A stretch of DNA of 64,000 nucleotides, taken from contig CAJWAR010000021.1 of assembly GCA_913020445.1 (NCBI GenBank), positions 1-64,000 on the forward strand. The letters are read 5' to 3'. Positions 32,707 to 41,655 of this stretch are shown here, in pieces. A model generated the notes under the pieces. That model saw nothing but the letters and a program-made list of their open reading frames with translations, was not told the origin of the DNA and ran no database searches. A program made the translations under genes and the position numbers. The stretch's first letter is position 1; each line of letters starts with the position of its first letter. The stretch comes from an uncultured Rhodospirillaceae bacterium. Its GTDB lineage: Bacteria > Pseudomonadota > Alphaproteobacteria > Rhodospirillales > UBA2165.

Positions 32707-34002
32707 TTATCCGCGCTCGAACAGGGCGACCAGTTCAACATGGGCAGAATATTTAAATTGATCGACGGGCGTGACGCATTTCAGATCGTAGCCGCCCTCG
32801 ACCAAGGTTGCGGCATCTCTGGCAAAACTTGCCGGATCGCACGAGACGGCCACAATCATTTTTACGCTTGAAGCGGCAAGTTGTTCGGCTTGTGCCTTGG
32901 CGCCGGCGCGCGGCGGATCAAAAAGCACAGCATCAAATTTATTAAGCTCGGCCGGCATCACCGGCATCTCAAACAGATCCCGTTCTACCGCCTCAATGGG
33001 TTTTATATTTTGCGCGTTGTTAGCGGCGTGGGTCAGCGTAGCAATACTGGCCGCGTCATTGTCGGCGGCATAAATTGCCGCGAATTCGGCGAGCCGGAGT
33101 GCAAAGGGACCGACACCACAAAATAGATCGGTAATTTTGGCGGCTCCCTCGAGATGTTCCAGCACCAGGTTTGCCAGTATTTCCTCGCCGGCCTGGGTCG
33201 CTTGCAGAAAACAGGCGGGCGGCAAATTGAGCTTGGTTTCTCCGATCGAGAGGCTCGGCGGGTGGCGCTCGATAATGGTTTCACTGTCAAAGGCGACGCG
33301 GGCCAGATCGTGCTCATTTGCCAAAGCAGTGATCTCGGTAAAAATTTTAGCACCTTCAATGGCCGAACCCAGTATGTTGCAATCAAGTCCGTTATTGGTA
33401 ACCGTAAACTGAATATCCAAGGGCTTGGAGCGGGTCGGTACCAATGCTGCAAGTGCCCGGGCAATCTCCAGGCTGGGGGCGAGTTTGGACTCAAGAATGG
33501 GACAAGCATCGAGATCGAGAATGCGGTGGCTGCGGGCTTTCATAAAACCGGCACTCACTTCATTTTTTTCGCGCTTGGCGTGGAATGTCACCCGGCGGCG
33601 GCCTTCGCCATGGCCATCGATCAGCGGATCAATCTCCGGTGTGAGGCCTTTATGGGAAAGGGCTGTTTCGACAATCCCGCGTTTCCAGCTTTGGTAAAGG
33701 GCAGGGGAGACATGCTGCAACGCACAGCCGCCACAAATACCGAAATGTGGGCAAGGTGGTTCAATTCGGTCTGCCGACGCGGTTTTGATCGTGACAATTT
33801 GAGAGCGGTTGCCAATGCGCTCAATGTCGACGGTCTCACCAGCAAGGGTGTAAGGAACAAAGCAGGTCTCGTCATCTGCCAAGGTTGCAATACCGTCGCC
33901 GCGCCGGCCGAGCTCGGTTATCTCAACCGTTTCCTGGATTTTTTCGGGCGCGGTGTAGTTTTGCGGACGAGTTTTGCGTCGTGGACGACGATTGCGCGCC
34001 AT
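32707..34002 (-). CDS. RlmD/RumA-like 23S rRNA (uracil-5-)-methyltransferase
   Basis: A 431-residue class I methyltransferase. A basic N-terminus and a TRAM domain (VEITELGRRGDGIATL near residue 27) come first. The FeS-type motif CPHFGICGGCALQH follows near 84-97. The SAM-binding segment ITDLFCGVGPFALRLAEF lies near 291-308, the catalytic VSCDPASFARD near 386-396. It methylates a uridine in 23S rRNA or tRNA using S-adenosylmethionine and a nucleophilic Cys. RlmD, RlmC and TrmA cannot be told apart by eye. Confidence 0.85.
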   Translation of the reverse strand: MARNRRPRRKTRPQNYTAPEKIQETVEITELGRRGDGIATLADDETCFVPYTLAGETVDIERIGNRSQIVTIKTASADRIEPPCPHFGICGGCALQHVSPALYQSWKRGIVETALSHKGLTPEIDPLIDGHGEGRRRVTFHAKREKNEVSAGFMKARSHRILDLDACPILESKLAPSLEIARALAALVPTRSKPLDIQFTVTNNGLDCNILGSAIEGAKIFTEITALANEHDLARVAFDSETIIERHPPSLSIGETKLNLPPACFLQATQAGEEILANLVLEHLEGAAKITDLFCGVGPFALRLAEFAAIYAADNDAASIATLTHAANNAQNIKPIEAVERDLFEMPVMPAELNKFDAVLFDPPRAGAKAQAEQLAASSVKMIVAVSCDPASFARDAATLVEGGYDLKCVTPVDQFKYSAHVELVALFERG

Positions 34003-34085
34003 TTTTTCCCCAATAAATTATAAGTCGATTTAAAGATCGGCATTTTAGGTTTCATCCGCCTGATAGCAAACCAATACGATTACCA

Positions 34086-34123
34086 TTGACTCAATTTTAT
34101 AAAATAGCTAAGCTACTTAGCTA
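34086..34123 (+). promoter_or_regulatory. Promoter and MarR-type operator of the UbiD-like/AhpD-Sec/MarR operon
   Basis: TAGCTAAG (34105-34112) and CTTAGCTA (34116-34123) form a perfect 19-bp palindrome around CTA. TTGACT at 34086-34091 and TAAGCT at 34109-34114 (17-bp spacer) could be -35 and -10, with the palindrome over the -10. The operon ends with a MarR gene, so autorepression is the natural reading. A GGGAGGG site precedes the ATG at 34140. Confidence 0.6.
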
Positions 34124-34139
34124 AATAAGGGAGGGTAAA

Positions 34140-35510
34140 ATGGCAAAAAACCAACTCGATCCCGATCTACGGGGCTATCTGGAGACCAACAAAGATATCC
34201 TGACCGTTATTGAAAAACCGGTCAGCATCGATGATATCGGTGCTCTGTCGGCACAAAGCGACGGGCCTATCCTGTTTGAAAATATTAAAGAACATCCCGG
34301 CTTTAGGCTCTGCGATATGCTGGTGCGGCACCGCTGGTCGCAATGCCGTGCCTTAGGAGTTGATGAAAAAGATTATCTGCCGACTTTGGCGCAACGCCTG
34401 CGCAAACCGCCGCGCGGCTTTGTTGATGTTGAAACCGGGCCAGTTAAAGAAGTGATCTGGACCGGCAAAGAGGCAGATTGGCTGAAGCTGCCAATCCCCA
34501 TTCATTCAGAGCAGGAAGACAAACCTTATGTGACGGCGATGAATATTGTTAAAGATCCGGAGACTGGTTTTTATAATTCATCCCATGCCGGCACGCAGGC
34601 GGTTGGTCCTCAAGAAGGTTTAATTAGTTTTATCACGCCACATACCCACGCCATTATCCGTAAATATCTCGATCGTGGTGAAAAAGAAATGCCGATCGCT
34701 GTGGTGTTCGGTATTCCGCCGGCTTATGAAATCATGGGCAATTTCTCCGGCCTTCATATGGATTTATGGGGTGAGATGGAAATGGTCGGTACCATCATGG
34801 ATATGGATATTGAAATGGTGCCGTGCGAGACCATTCCGCTGACGGTGCCGGCCCATGCCGAAATTGTCGTCGAGGCTGTTGTCGACCTTGAAAGCCAGAC
34901 CGATGTTGGTGTCGGTGTCTCGCCGTCGATGTATTACCTGCCAAAACAGGCGACATTGCCGACGATGCACATCCAGGCGATCACCATGCGGAAAGACCGG
35001 CCGATATACCGCAATCATTTAACCACACCTGATACCGATCATCAGACCCTGCCGCGGCTTTGTCATGAAGCCATCCTATATAACCGGCTGACCGAGATAG
35101 GCGTCAAAATCCACGATATCCAGTTCCCAACCTGGGGCGCGGCGCTGTCCTGCGTCATTCAGTTGGAAGCACCCCGGGAAGGTTTCATTAATGATGCTTT
35201 GATGCAGGCGATGGGGGCACCGTGGCTCAACACCAAGATGGTGGTTGCCGTCAGCCCGGATACCGATATTTCAAATGCGCAAGAGGTCTATCATGCCATC
35301 GCAACGCGCTGTGATCCATCGCGGGATATGATCATTGTTGATAATACTCGGGGCTCACCCTTCGATCCATCGGGCGAGCCGATAGATGCGTTTTGGCGAA
35401 CAGTTGGTAAAGTTGGTATCGATGCGACTGCCAAATCACGCAATCTTGCAGATCATGAACGCGCCTGGCCGCTCAATTGGGGCAAGGTCAAACTCGAAGA
35501 CTATTTATAA
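34140..35510 (+). CDS. UbiD-like protein lacking the E-R-E catalytic triad
   Basis: A 456-residue protein clearly related to UbiD, with AEIVVEAVVDLES near residues 240-252 and AITMRKDRPIYRN near 280-292. Aligned to the UbiD at 145-1791, the motif EAPFGE becomes VGVGVS, so both triad glutamates are lost, and NMGNYR becomes NSSHAG, losing the arginine. The protein is therefore either a non-decarboxylating relative or uses different chemistry. It heads a three-gene operon with a selenocysteine AhpD-like protein and a MarR regulator, and a perfect palindrome covers its promoter. UbiD-superfamily membership is firm; activity is unknown. Confidence 0.8.
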   Translation: MAKNQLDPDLRGYLETNKDILTVIEKPVSIDDIGALSAQSDGPILFENIKEHPGFRLCDMLVRHRWSQCRALGVDEKDYLPTLAQRLRKPPRGFVDVETGPVKEVIWTGKEADWLKLPIPIHSEQEDKPYVTAMNIVKDPETGFYNSSHAGTQAVGPQEGLISFITPHTHAIIRKYLDRGEKEMPIAVVFGIPPAYEIMGNFSGLHMDLWGEMEMVGTIMDMDIEMVPCETIPLTVPAHAEIVVEAVVDLESQTDVGVGVSPSMYYLPKQATLPTMHIQAITMRKDRPIYRNHLTTPDTDHQTLPRLCHEAILYNRLTEIGVKIHDIQFPTWGAALSCVIQLEAPREGFINDALMQAMGAPWLNTKMVVAVSPDTDISNAQEVYHAIATRCDPSRDMIIVDNTRGSPFDPSGEPIDAFWRTVGKVGIDATAKSRNLADHERAWPLNWGKVKLEDYL

Positions 35511-35522
35511 GGAGGAAGTAAT

Positions 35523-36143
35523 ATGGACGCACCACAACCTAAAATAACCGAAGAAAAAGAACCGTTTATTCCCTACGTTGAGGAAGATAACTATCCGGAA
35601 AGCCTACAGCCGATGCTTGGGCCGTATATCGAGCGTATGGGATTTTTGCCGAACGCATTGAAACTTTATATGCACCGGCCGGAAATCGCTGGAACGCTTT
35701 TTGCGCTAAACAGCAATATTATGCGTGATCCATCTTCGACCCTGGATCAGCAGCTTAAACGCAAACTGGGCGCTGTTGCGAGTAAGATCAACGGGTGCAC
35801 TTATTGAACAAGCCATCACTGCGGCGTGCTGCAGAACGATGGTGAAGACGGTGCCGAAGGCTGGGATGTAAACAACGAAGAACTCACAGAGATGTTGACC
35901 GATCCGCAGCCCAAGGACGATTTCGAAAAGGCTTGTTTTGACTATGTCGAGGCGGCCTCTTTCGATCCGAGGGACGTGCCGGATGAAGTGCTTGAAAATC
36001 TTAAAAATCACCTCACGCCCCCTCAAGTAATTGAACTCGCTTGTGTTGTTGGCTTCTGGAAGATGTACAACACCATTCACGATAGCTTGAAAATTCCGCT
36101 CGAACAGCATCTGCATGCTGTATCCGGTTTTGTCGATCTTTAA
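35523..36143 (+). CDS. Selenocysteine-containing AhpD/CMD-like protein, UGA read-through
   Basis: An in-frame TGA at 35805-35807 (codon 95) separates two coherent halves of one 206-residue AhpD-like protein. Residues 88-100 read K-I-N-G-C-T-Y-U-T-S-H-H-C, that is CxxU with His at +4 from Sec. This matches the CxxC...H active site of AhpD and of the Cys paralogue at 21951-22559 (CHYCVEHH). The second, nucleophilic Cys is the one replaced. CUGCGG and CUGCAG (35819-35834) can form a SECIS-like hairpin 11 nt after the UGA. An AAGGAGG ribosome-binding site precedes the ATG. It is co-transcribed with a UbiD-like protein. Confidence 0.85.
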
Positions 36144-36148
36144 CCGGG

Positions 36149-36652
36149 ATGAAACTAAAATCGACCAATAGAGCTGAATTGCTGGAAGGGGGCTCGGATG
36201 CCCGCTTCCGGCAACTCGTCTATGACCTGTTTACAATTTCCACTCATATGCAAAGCGTGCGTGATCATATCGCTGGCCGGATCGGTGTCACGGGTCCGCA
36301 ATACAGCATTCTCCTAGCGATAGCCGAAATGGGAAATGATGTAGGTGTGGGCGTAAAGCGGGTTGCCGAGCATCTTCATGTCAGTGGCGCTTTTGTCACC
36401 GCCGAAACCGGTAAACTGATAAAGGCGGGTTATCTGAATAAGCAGCAGGACTCAGATGACCGGCGTGCCGTACGGTTAACATTATCCACCAAAGGACGGC
36501 GTGAAATCGAAGTCGTTTTACCGGAGCTAAGACAGGTGAATGACGTTTTTTTTAGCGGATTGAATAAATCCGAGTTTGAAGCCTTGTCCGATATTATTGC
36601 CGGAATGATCGACGGAGCGGAGCAAGCAACCGAAAACGCGACTTCTGAATAG
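36149..36652 (+). CDS. MarR-family transcriptional regulator
   Basis: A 167-residue winged-helix protein. Core elements are ITGPQYSILLAIAEM-like (GVTGPQYSILLAIAEMG near residues 46-62), recognition helix VAEHLHVSGAFVTAETGKLI near 72-91, and the wing DSDDRRAVRLTLSTKG near 102-117. MarR proteins sense aromatic ligands or oxidants and repress by binding palindromes. The perfect palindrome at 34105-34123 at the head of its operon is a likely target. It follows the selenoprotein gene by 5 bp. Confidence 0.9.
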   Translation: MKLKSTNRAELLEGGSDARFRQLVYDLFTISTHMQSVRDHIAGRIGVTGPQYSILLAIAEMGNDVGVGVKRVAEHLHVSGAFVTAETGKLIKAGYLNKQQDSDDRRAVRLTLSTKGRREIEVVLPELRQVNDVFFSGLNKSEFEALSDIIAGMIDGAEQATENATSE

Positions 36653-36721
36653 TGACAATCCTTATTTTGCATGTTAGAAGAATTCCAAAGTTGCACCTTC
36701 TTTTGTTAATGGGAATAAAAC

Positions 36722-37507
36722 ATGCTAGCTCTCGTATCGCCGGCGAAAAAATTGGATTTCGAAGACCTCGGCCGGCCGTTGTCACATACCGAACCCGACT
36801 TTCTAAGTGATACCAGACATTTGGTGGCGCGGGCTCGCAAGCTTAAAAAATCTGAAATTCAACAGCTGATGAATCTGAGCGATGATTTGACCGATTTGAA
36901 CTATAAAAGGTTCAAGGCGTTTTCGTCGCAGCCCTCGACCGACAATGCCAAGCAAGCCGTGATGGCGTTTGCCGGCGATACTTATATTGGTCTCGATTCT
37001 GCGACCCTAGCCGAAAAAGATTTAAACTATGCCCAGGATCATCTGCGCATACTGTCAGGCCTATACGGTTTGCTGCGGCCGCTCGATTTAATCCAGCCTT
37101 ATCGTCTTGAAATGGGGCGGCGGCTGACCAATAAACGGGGTGAAAATCTCTATGATTTTTGGGGCGATAAGCTCGCCAAGGGCATCAACAAAGTTGTCAA
37201 AGAACACCAAGATTCGGCCGTCATCAATTTAGCATCCAATGAATATTTCAAAGCAGCCAATAAAAAAGCCATTAAATCCCGCGTCATCACGCCGGTCTTC
37301 AAGGAGATCAAAGGCGATCGGGAAATGGTCATTGGTTTTCTGGCCAAAAAAGCGCGGGGTACTATGACCCGCTTCATGCTCCAGAACCGCATTGAGAATT
37401 CGGAAGATCTAAAATCATTCACCGAAGATCGTTTTAAATTTCAAAGTGACCAATCGGATGAAAATAAATGGGTGTTTAGCCGAAAATTCATCCCGGTTGC
37501 CGGTTAA
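36722..37507 (+). CDS. yaaA: YaaA-family peroxide-stress protein (DUF328)
   Basis: A 261-residue protein beginning LALVSPAKKLDFE, the hallmark opening of YaaA. Further family segments are AFAGDTYIGLDSATL near residues 81-95 and LRILSGLYGLLRPLDLIQPY near 105-124. YaaA binds DNA and limits iron-dependent oxidative damage in E. coli. Length and motifs are canonical. It fits the redox-oriented surroundings but has its own position after a short gap. Confidence 0.92.
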   Translation: MLALVSPAKKLDFEDLGRPLSHTEPDFLSDTRHLVARARKLKKSEIQQLMNLSDDLTDLNYKRFKAFSSQPSTDNAKQAVMAFAGDTYIGLDSATLAEKDLNYAQDHLRILSGLYGLLRPLDLIQPYRLEMGRRLTNKRGENLYDFWGDKLAKGINKVVKEHQDSAVINLASNEYFKAANKKAIKSRVITPVFKEIKGDREMVIGFLAKKARGTMTRFMLQNRIENSEDLKSFTEDRFKFQSDQSDENKWVFSRKFIPVAG

Positions 37508-37611
37508 CATTTTCACCGCATTCGACGGTTCCGGCATCAAATGCAGGCTTTTATACCTTAACCTCGGTCTATAAACTGCAAAATAAATCAACTGCTCAGG
37601 GATGGATTATT

Positions 37612-38670
37612 TTGTCAAAGCCCAAGGTATTTATTTATACACCAGTAGATCAAACCGGTGACTCCCATCGTCAATTGGAGGCAGCCGGATGCGATCTCAA
37701 ACTCAGTGATGTTTCCTGGCACACGCTGGATGGTGATATGAGCATTATCGATGATATCGAAGATGATACCGCTGCGTTGCTCGGTGTGGCGGTGCGTAAA
37801 ATTCCGATCACCCGCGAGGTTATGCTGAAATCACCGGATCTCCGCATTGTGGCGAAATATACTGTCGGCACGGATGACGTCGATATTGAGGCGGCTACCG
37901 AGCTTGGCATTCTGGTCACTCATTGCCCAACTGAAGCCAATTGGTCCGGTGTTGCCGAAGGGGCGATGGCCTTTATGTTGGCATTGCTCAAAAAAGTCCG
38001 GGAACGGGACCAGTTTGTTAAAGACGGTAATTGGCGGGATGAAAGCCTGCAAGGGACGTTTCTCGGCCGCCGCCAGGATGGCTATGATGGCATCACCATC
38101 GGCATTATCGGCTTGGGCCGGATCGGTTCGCGCTTGGCGGATTTATTAGCGCCATGGCGGGTGCGGGTGATCGCTTGTGATCCCTATAAAGGAGATCAGC
38201 AGTTTATTCACCACGATGTCGAACGTGTCGAATTGGAAGAATTGCTGGCCGCAGCTGATGTCGTCACGCTGCACACCAATCTCACGCAGGAAACCCGCGG
38301 CCTGATGGGAGCGGCTGAATTCGCCAAAATGAAAGAGACAGCTTATTTGCTCAACACCTCGCGCGGTGCGGTGGTTGATGAGAACGCCCTGTTCGATGCC
38401 TTGGATAAGGATCAGATCGCCGGGGCTGCTATTGATGTGTTTGAAGAAGAACCATTGCCGAAACAGTCAGCGCTGCTCGGCCTTGGTAATAAAATCCTGT
38501 TGTCGCCGCACGTCATCACATTTAATGTTGGCGCCGGCCTCACCACGGCGATCCCCTGGGCGACCGAACATGTTATCCAGGCGATGAACGGTGAGGTTCC
38601 CGAACATGTTTACAACGAAGCTGTCATCGATCGCTGGGTCGAGCGCTTTGGCGGTCAAAAACTGCTATAA
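37612..38670 (+). CDS. D-2-hydroxyacid dehydrogenase (CtBP-like)
   Basis: A 352-residue NAD-dependent dehydrogenase. The TTG at 37612 is taken as the start because no in-frame ATG precedes the conserved KVFIYTP, and CAGGGA lies about 10 nt upstream. The Rossmann motif GIIGLGRIGSRLADLLAPW is near residues 163-181. Catalytic-region segments are LLNTSRGAVVDENAL near 245-259 and LSPHVITF near 300. The family reduces 2-keto acids. The substrate is unknown. Confidence 0.85.
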   Translation: MSKPKVFIYTPVDQTGDSHRQLEAAGCDLKLSDVSWHTLDGDMSIIDDIEDDTAALLGVAVRKIPITREVMLKSPDLRIVAKYTVGTDDVDIEAATELGILVTHCPTEANWSGVAEGAMAFMLALLKKVRERDQFVKDGNWRDESLQGTFLGRRQDGYDGITIGIIGLGRIGSRLADLLAPWRVRVIACDPYKGDQQFIHHDVERVELEELLAAADVVTLHTNLTQETRGLMGAAEFAKMKETAYLLNTSRGAVVDENALFDALDKDQIAGAAIDVFEEEPLPKQSALLGLGNKILLSPHVITFNVGAGLTTAIPWATEHVIQAMNGEVPEHVYNEAVIDRWVERFGGQKLL

Positions 38671-38683
38671 ACCGGAGTATTAA

Positions 38684-39490
38684 GTGCCTACCAAACAAGT
38701 CGACGGCGTAACCGTCAATTATCATGATGTCGGTTCAGGTGAACCCATTGTCCTCATCCATTGTTCCTCCAGTTCGCATCGTCAATGGCGGGGGTTGTGG
38801 GAATTGCTGCAAGATACCCATCGAGTGATAGCCATTGATATGCTCGATTGGGGGGATACCGATGCCTGGTCGAACCCGGAGGGCTCTCTTTTTGCCGACG
38901 AGGTTGGCCTTATCCACGCAATTACGAGCGAATTTGATGCGCCATTAAATATAGTTGGCCATTCCTATGGTGGAGCCATCGCCTATTATTTGGCGATGAC
39001 TGCTCCCCAGAAAATTAAAAGCCTGACTCTCATCGAACCGATGCTTGGCTGGATTCTTGATTCTGCAAATGACAAAAAGTTTTATGATGAAATTCGAGGT
39101 GTGGCTGAAACTTTTTGGCAAAAATTTGAGGTCAGTAAAGCCGAAGAAGGTATCAACTTTTATTTTGATTATTGGAACGGTGAGGGTGCGTGGGAAAGTT
39201 TGGACGAAGGACTGGCTAAATATGTGTTCGCCGGAGCTGAGAAAAATTATCACGAATTCAAAGCGATTTTTAATGGTGGAACTGATTTACCAGGACCAGA
39301 GACGTTTTTAAGTCCAACTTTGCTGATGGGTGGTGAGCAGTCAAACAAGCCGACATTGAGGATTCTTGAAATATTGGAAACGAAATTTCCCGATGCGCGA
39401 AAAAGTCTTGTGCCGGGCGCTGGCCATATGTCTCCGATCACTCATAGTGATCAGGTTAACGCCATCATCGAAGAGTTTATTCGGCGCTAA
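38684..39490 (+). CDS. Alpha/beta hydrolase
   Basis: A 268-residue protein starting with GTG, preceded by CCGGAG. The oxyanion-region motif is PIVLIHCSSSSHRQW near residues 21-35, the nucleophile elbow GHSYGG near 92-97 and the catalytic His in GAGHMSPITH near 246-255. It may act on a C-C or ester bond of an organic acid. The stop overlaps, tail to tail, the stop of the phosphoribosyltransferase gene by 4 bp. Confidence 0.88.
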   Translation: MPTKQVDGVTVNYHDVGSGEPIVLIHCSSSSHRQWRGLWELLQDTHRVIAIDMLDWGDTDAWSNPEGSLFADEVGLIHAITSEFDAPLNIVGHSYGGAIAYYLAMTAPQKIKSLTLIEPMLGWILDSANDKKFYDEIRGVAETFWQKFEVSKAEEGINFYFDYWNGEGAWESLDEGLAKYVFAGAEKNYHEFKAIFNGGTDLPGPETFLSPTLLMGGEQSNKPTLRILEILETKFPDARKSLVPGAGHMSPITHSDQVNAIIEEFIRR

Positions 39491-39987
39491 TCTCCGTCAT
39501 TCTCTTTATGGAGCGGCGCCGAATACTGCACATCGGTATCCCACGGAAAAAACACCCAGTAATTCTGCGGCACTTCATGGACAAAAGTATCGACCGAAGG
39601 ACGTCCCATTTCTTTGGCGTAGACGGTGGCGATATGGCAGTTGGGCAGTAGCTCACGAGCGGCCTTGATGGTTGCGCCGGTATCAACCAAATCATCGATC
39701 ATCAACCAACCTTCACCTTTTTCAGCGACGGCTAAATCAGGCACTTTGATCATGTTCACATCACCGATATGTTGCTCGTCATATGTGGCGATACAAATCG
39801 TATCGATATTTCGAATATCCATTTCCCGGGCGATGATAGCCGCTGGGATAAGGCCGCCGCGGGTTATGGCGATGATACCTTTCCAATCGTCCGTACCGAT
39901 GAGTTTTCGAGCCAGCAGCTTGGTATCGCGGTGGACTTCAGACCAGGTCACCACATAATCAACGACGTCGTCGCGAAGTTCGTTCAT
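39487..39987 (-). CDS. gpt: Xanthine-guanine phosphoribosyltransferase
   Basis: A 166-residue protein with the PRPP-binding motif LMIDDLVDTGATIKAA near residues 95-110 and the N-terminal ITRGGLIPAAIIAR near 41-54. Length and layout match bacterial Gpt, which salvages guanine and xanthine to GMP and XMP. Confidence 0.88.
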   Translation of the reverse strand: MNELRDDVVDYVVTWSEVHRDTKLLARKLIGTDDWKGIIAITRGGLIPAAIIAREMDIRNIDTICIATYDEQHIGDVNMIKVPDLAVAEKGEGWLMIDDLVDTGATIKAARELLPNCHIATVYAKEMGRPSVDTFVHEVPQNYWVFFPWDTDVQYSAPLHKENDGD

Positions 39988-40140
39988 TTGATTTTCTCGC
40001 CCCTAATTATAATGCTTCGTCAGGTCGGTTCTTACGCCAAAAAGAAGTTTGAACAATTCTAGCATTGGATTGTGTCATGGCAAGTCCGAGGGTATGGTCT
40101 CCCTCAGCGTCAACCTGCAATAAGAATTTGTGAGTGAAAA

Positions 40141-40809
40141 ATGTCATTTGAAGAATATTTGAAACCGGGAAAGTTTATTGATAGCGATCATCCGGACGTC
40201 ATTGAATATGCTAAAGAGCATGTCGGTACCGGCACCACCGATACCGAAAAAGCCTTGAGTTTATTTTACGCAATCCGCGATGGCATTCGCTACAACCCCT
40301 ATATGGATATCATAAGTCCAACTGCCTATCGGGCCAGTGATGCAGTTAAATCAGGCGAAGGGTGGTGCGTGCCGAAAGCATCGCTGATGACGGCATGTTT
40401 GCGGATATACGGCATCCCTGCGCGTCCAGGCTATGCCGATGTGAAGAACCATCTGGCGTCAAAACGTCTGTTGGATCTGATGGGTACCGAAACCTTTCCC
40501 TGGCATTCCTATTGCGAAGTTTATCTTGAAGGTAAATGGGTAAAGTCAACGCCATCGTTCAATCTGTCGCTGTGCGAAAAATTTGGCCTAAAACCGTTAG
40601 ATTTTGATGGCAAGAATGATTCGCTGTTCCATGAGTTTGATCAAGCCGGCAACAAACACATGGATTACATCCGTGACCGCGGCACTTATGTGGACGTGCC
40701 AATGGACGAGATTGTCGAAACTTTTAAGCAGCTCTATCGTCCGGAATACTTCGAAAGTGTTGGTGGTGATTTATACGCCGAGGCGGATGCCGATAGAGCG
40801 AGTGGCTAA
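40141..40809 (+). CDS. Transglutaminase-like cysteine protease-fold protein
   Basis: A 222-residue protein with a transglutaminase-like core. The Cys region is KSGEGWCVPKASLMTACLR near residues 72-90, the His region PWHSYCEVYLEGKWVKS near 121-137, with a following Asp in this fold's order. Small single-domain members are common in bacteria, but substrates are rarely known. It is divergent from gpt. Confidence 0.8.
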   Translation: MSFEEYLKPGKFIDSDHPDVIEYAKEHVGTGTTDTEKALSLFYAIRDGIRYNPYMDIISPTAYRASDAVKSGEGWCVPKASLMTACLRIYGIPARPGYADVKNHLASKRLLDLMGTETFPWHSYCEVYLEGKWVKSTPSFNLSLCEKFGLKPLDFDGKNDSLFHEFDQAGNKHMDYIRDRGTYVDVPMDEIVETFKQLYRPEYFESVGGDLYAEADADRASG

Positions 40810-41430
40810 TTAAGCCGCAGGTTTTTCGAACATTAGCTCAATATAATTGCGATATTGGCCCAGTTGCACGGCGGTCATGGCTGGCTCTTTGAGAGTCTTT
40901 GACATGATAAAAACGCCCTCATAGATCACCAGTATCATATCAGCGAGACTTTCCGGCGTGACCTCAAGTTTCGGCGGGTAAATTTCCATGATCTCTGAAA
41001 ATTTAGCGCTCAGCCGCTGACGCCATTCAAGCATCATGTTTTCAATGATCTGGTGAGTATCCTCGGTAAAGAGCTGAGCTTCATAACAATAGGATGCATA
41101 GAGGCAGCCGGGGAAGGGCTCAACCAGACCTTCCATTTCCGCTTTAAGCAGGCCAGCGAAAATCAACATCTGTTGCAGCGGATCGCGGCTCAATTCTTCC
41201 GCCTGCTTCATATTCATTTCCAAATGTTCGTGGTCGAGTGCGGCGTAGCGTTCAACCAACGCCAATGCCAACTCAGCTTTGGTGTCAAAATGATAGTAAA
41301 ACGCCCCTTTGGTGATACCGGTTTTCTCAATCACGCTATCAACCGAAGTTGCTGAAAAGCCCTGATTCAAAATAAGCTGTTGGGCCGAATCCATAATCGA
41401 TGTGCGGGTGATACTTCCGTCTCGCGGCAT
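40810..41430 (-). CDS. TetR-family transcriptional regulator
   Basis: A 206-residue protein with the TetR N-terminal helix-turn-helix: AQQLILNQGFSATSVDSVIE, then KTGITKGAFYYHFDTKAELALAL up to about residue 57 (read as two parts). The C-terminal ligand domain is helical. It is divergent from a methyltransferase gene, and similar palindromic sites (41463-41481 and 41617-41630) occur near each promoter, pointing to autoregulation and control of the methyltransferase/GNAT pair. Confidence 0.9.
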   Translation of the reverse strand: MPRDGSITRTSIMDSAQQLILNQGFSATSVDSVIEKTGITKGAFYYHFDTKAELALALVERYAALDHEHLEMNMKQAEELSRDPLQQMLIFAGLLKAEMEGLVEPFPGCLYASYCYEAQLFTEDTHQIIENMMLEWRQRLSAKFSEIMEIYPPKLEVTPESLADMILVIYEGVFIMSKTLKEPAMTAVQLGQYRNYIELMFEKPAA

Positions 41431-41462
41431 TTAATCGCTCCTAATGTTCTAACAGACAATAC

Positions 41463-41481
41463 TATACCAAGTAGTCTGTTT
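41463..41481 (-). promoter_or_regulatory. TetR operator candidate near the regulator gene
   Basis: TATACCAAGTAGTCTGTTT matches the site at 41617-41630 and its flanks at 15 of 19 positions. It lies about 33 bp upstream of the TetR start. Confidence 0.45.
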
Positions 41482-41616
41482 CAATCACTTTGTCACAAAA
41501 ATTTTATTTTTTAATTTAATTATTAATTATCAATTGGTTATAAGGTATGAAGTGTACCAGGTACATTTTAAACTAATTTTTTCTATTGACTCTTTTATCG
41601 AATCAGTTTTATTTAT

Positions 41617-41630
41617 ACCGACTAGTTGGT
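41617..41630 (+). promoter_or_regulatory. TetR operator candidate before the methyltransferase gene
   Basis: ACCGACTAGTTGGT is a near-perfect palindrome (ACC-x-ACTAGT-x-GGT). TTGACT at 41586-41591 could be the -35, placing the palindrome over or just past the -10. It lies about 25 bp before the probable start codon. Confidence 0.5.
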
Positions 41631-41655
41631 TTAAATAAAACTTATGGAGAGTGAC

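Noticed and set aside
33154-34023. A 289-codon plus-strand frame opposite the rRNA methyltransferase
   Set aside because: The opposite strand carries a complete RlmD-like protein; this frame shows no family features.
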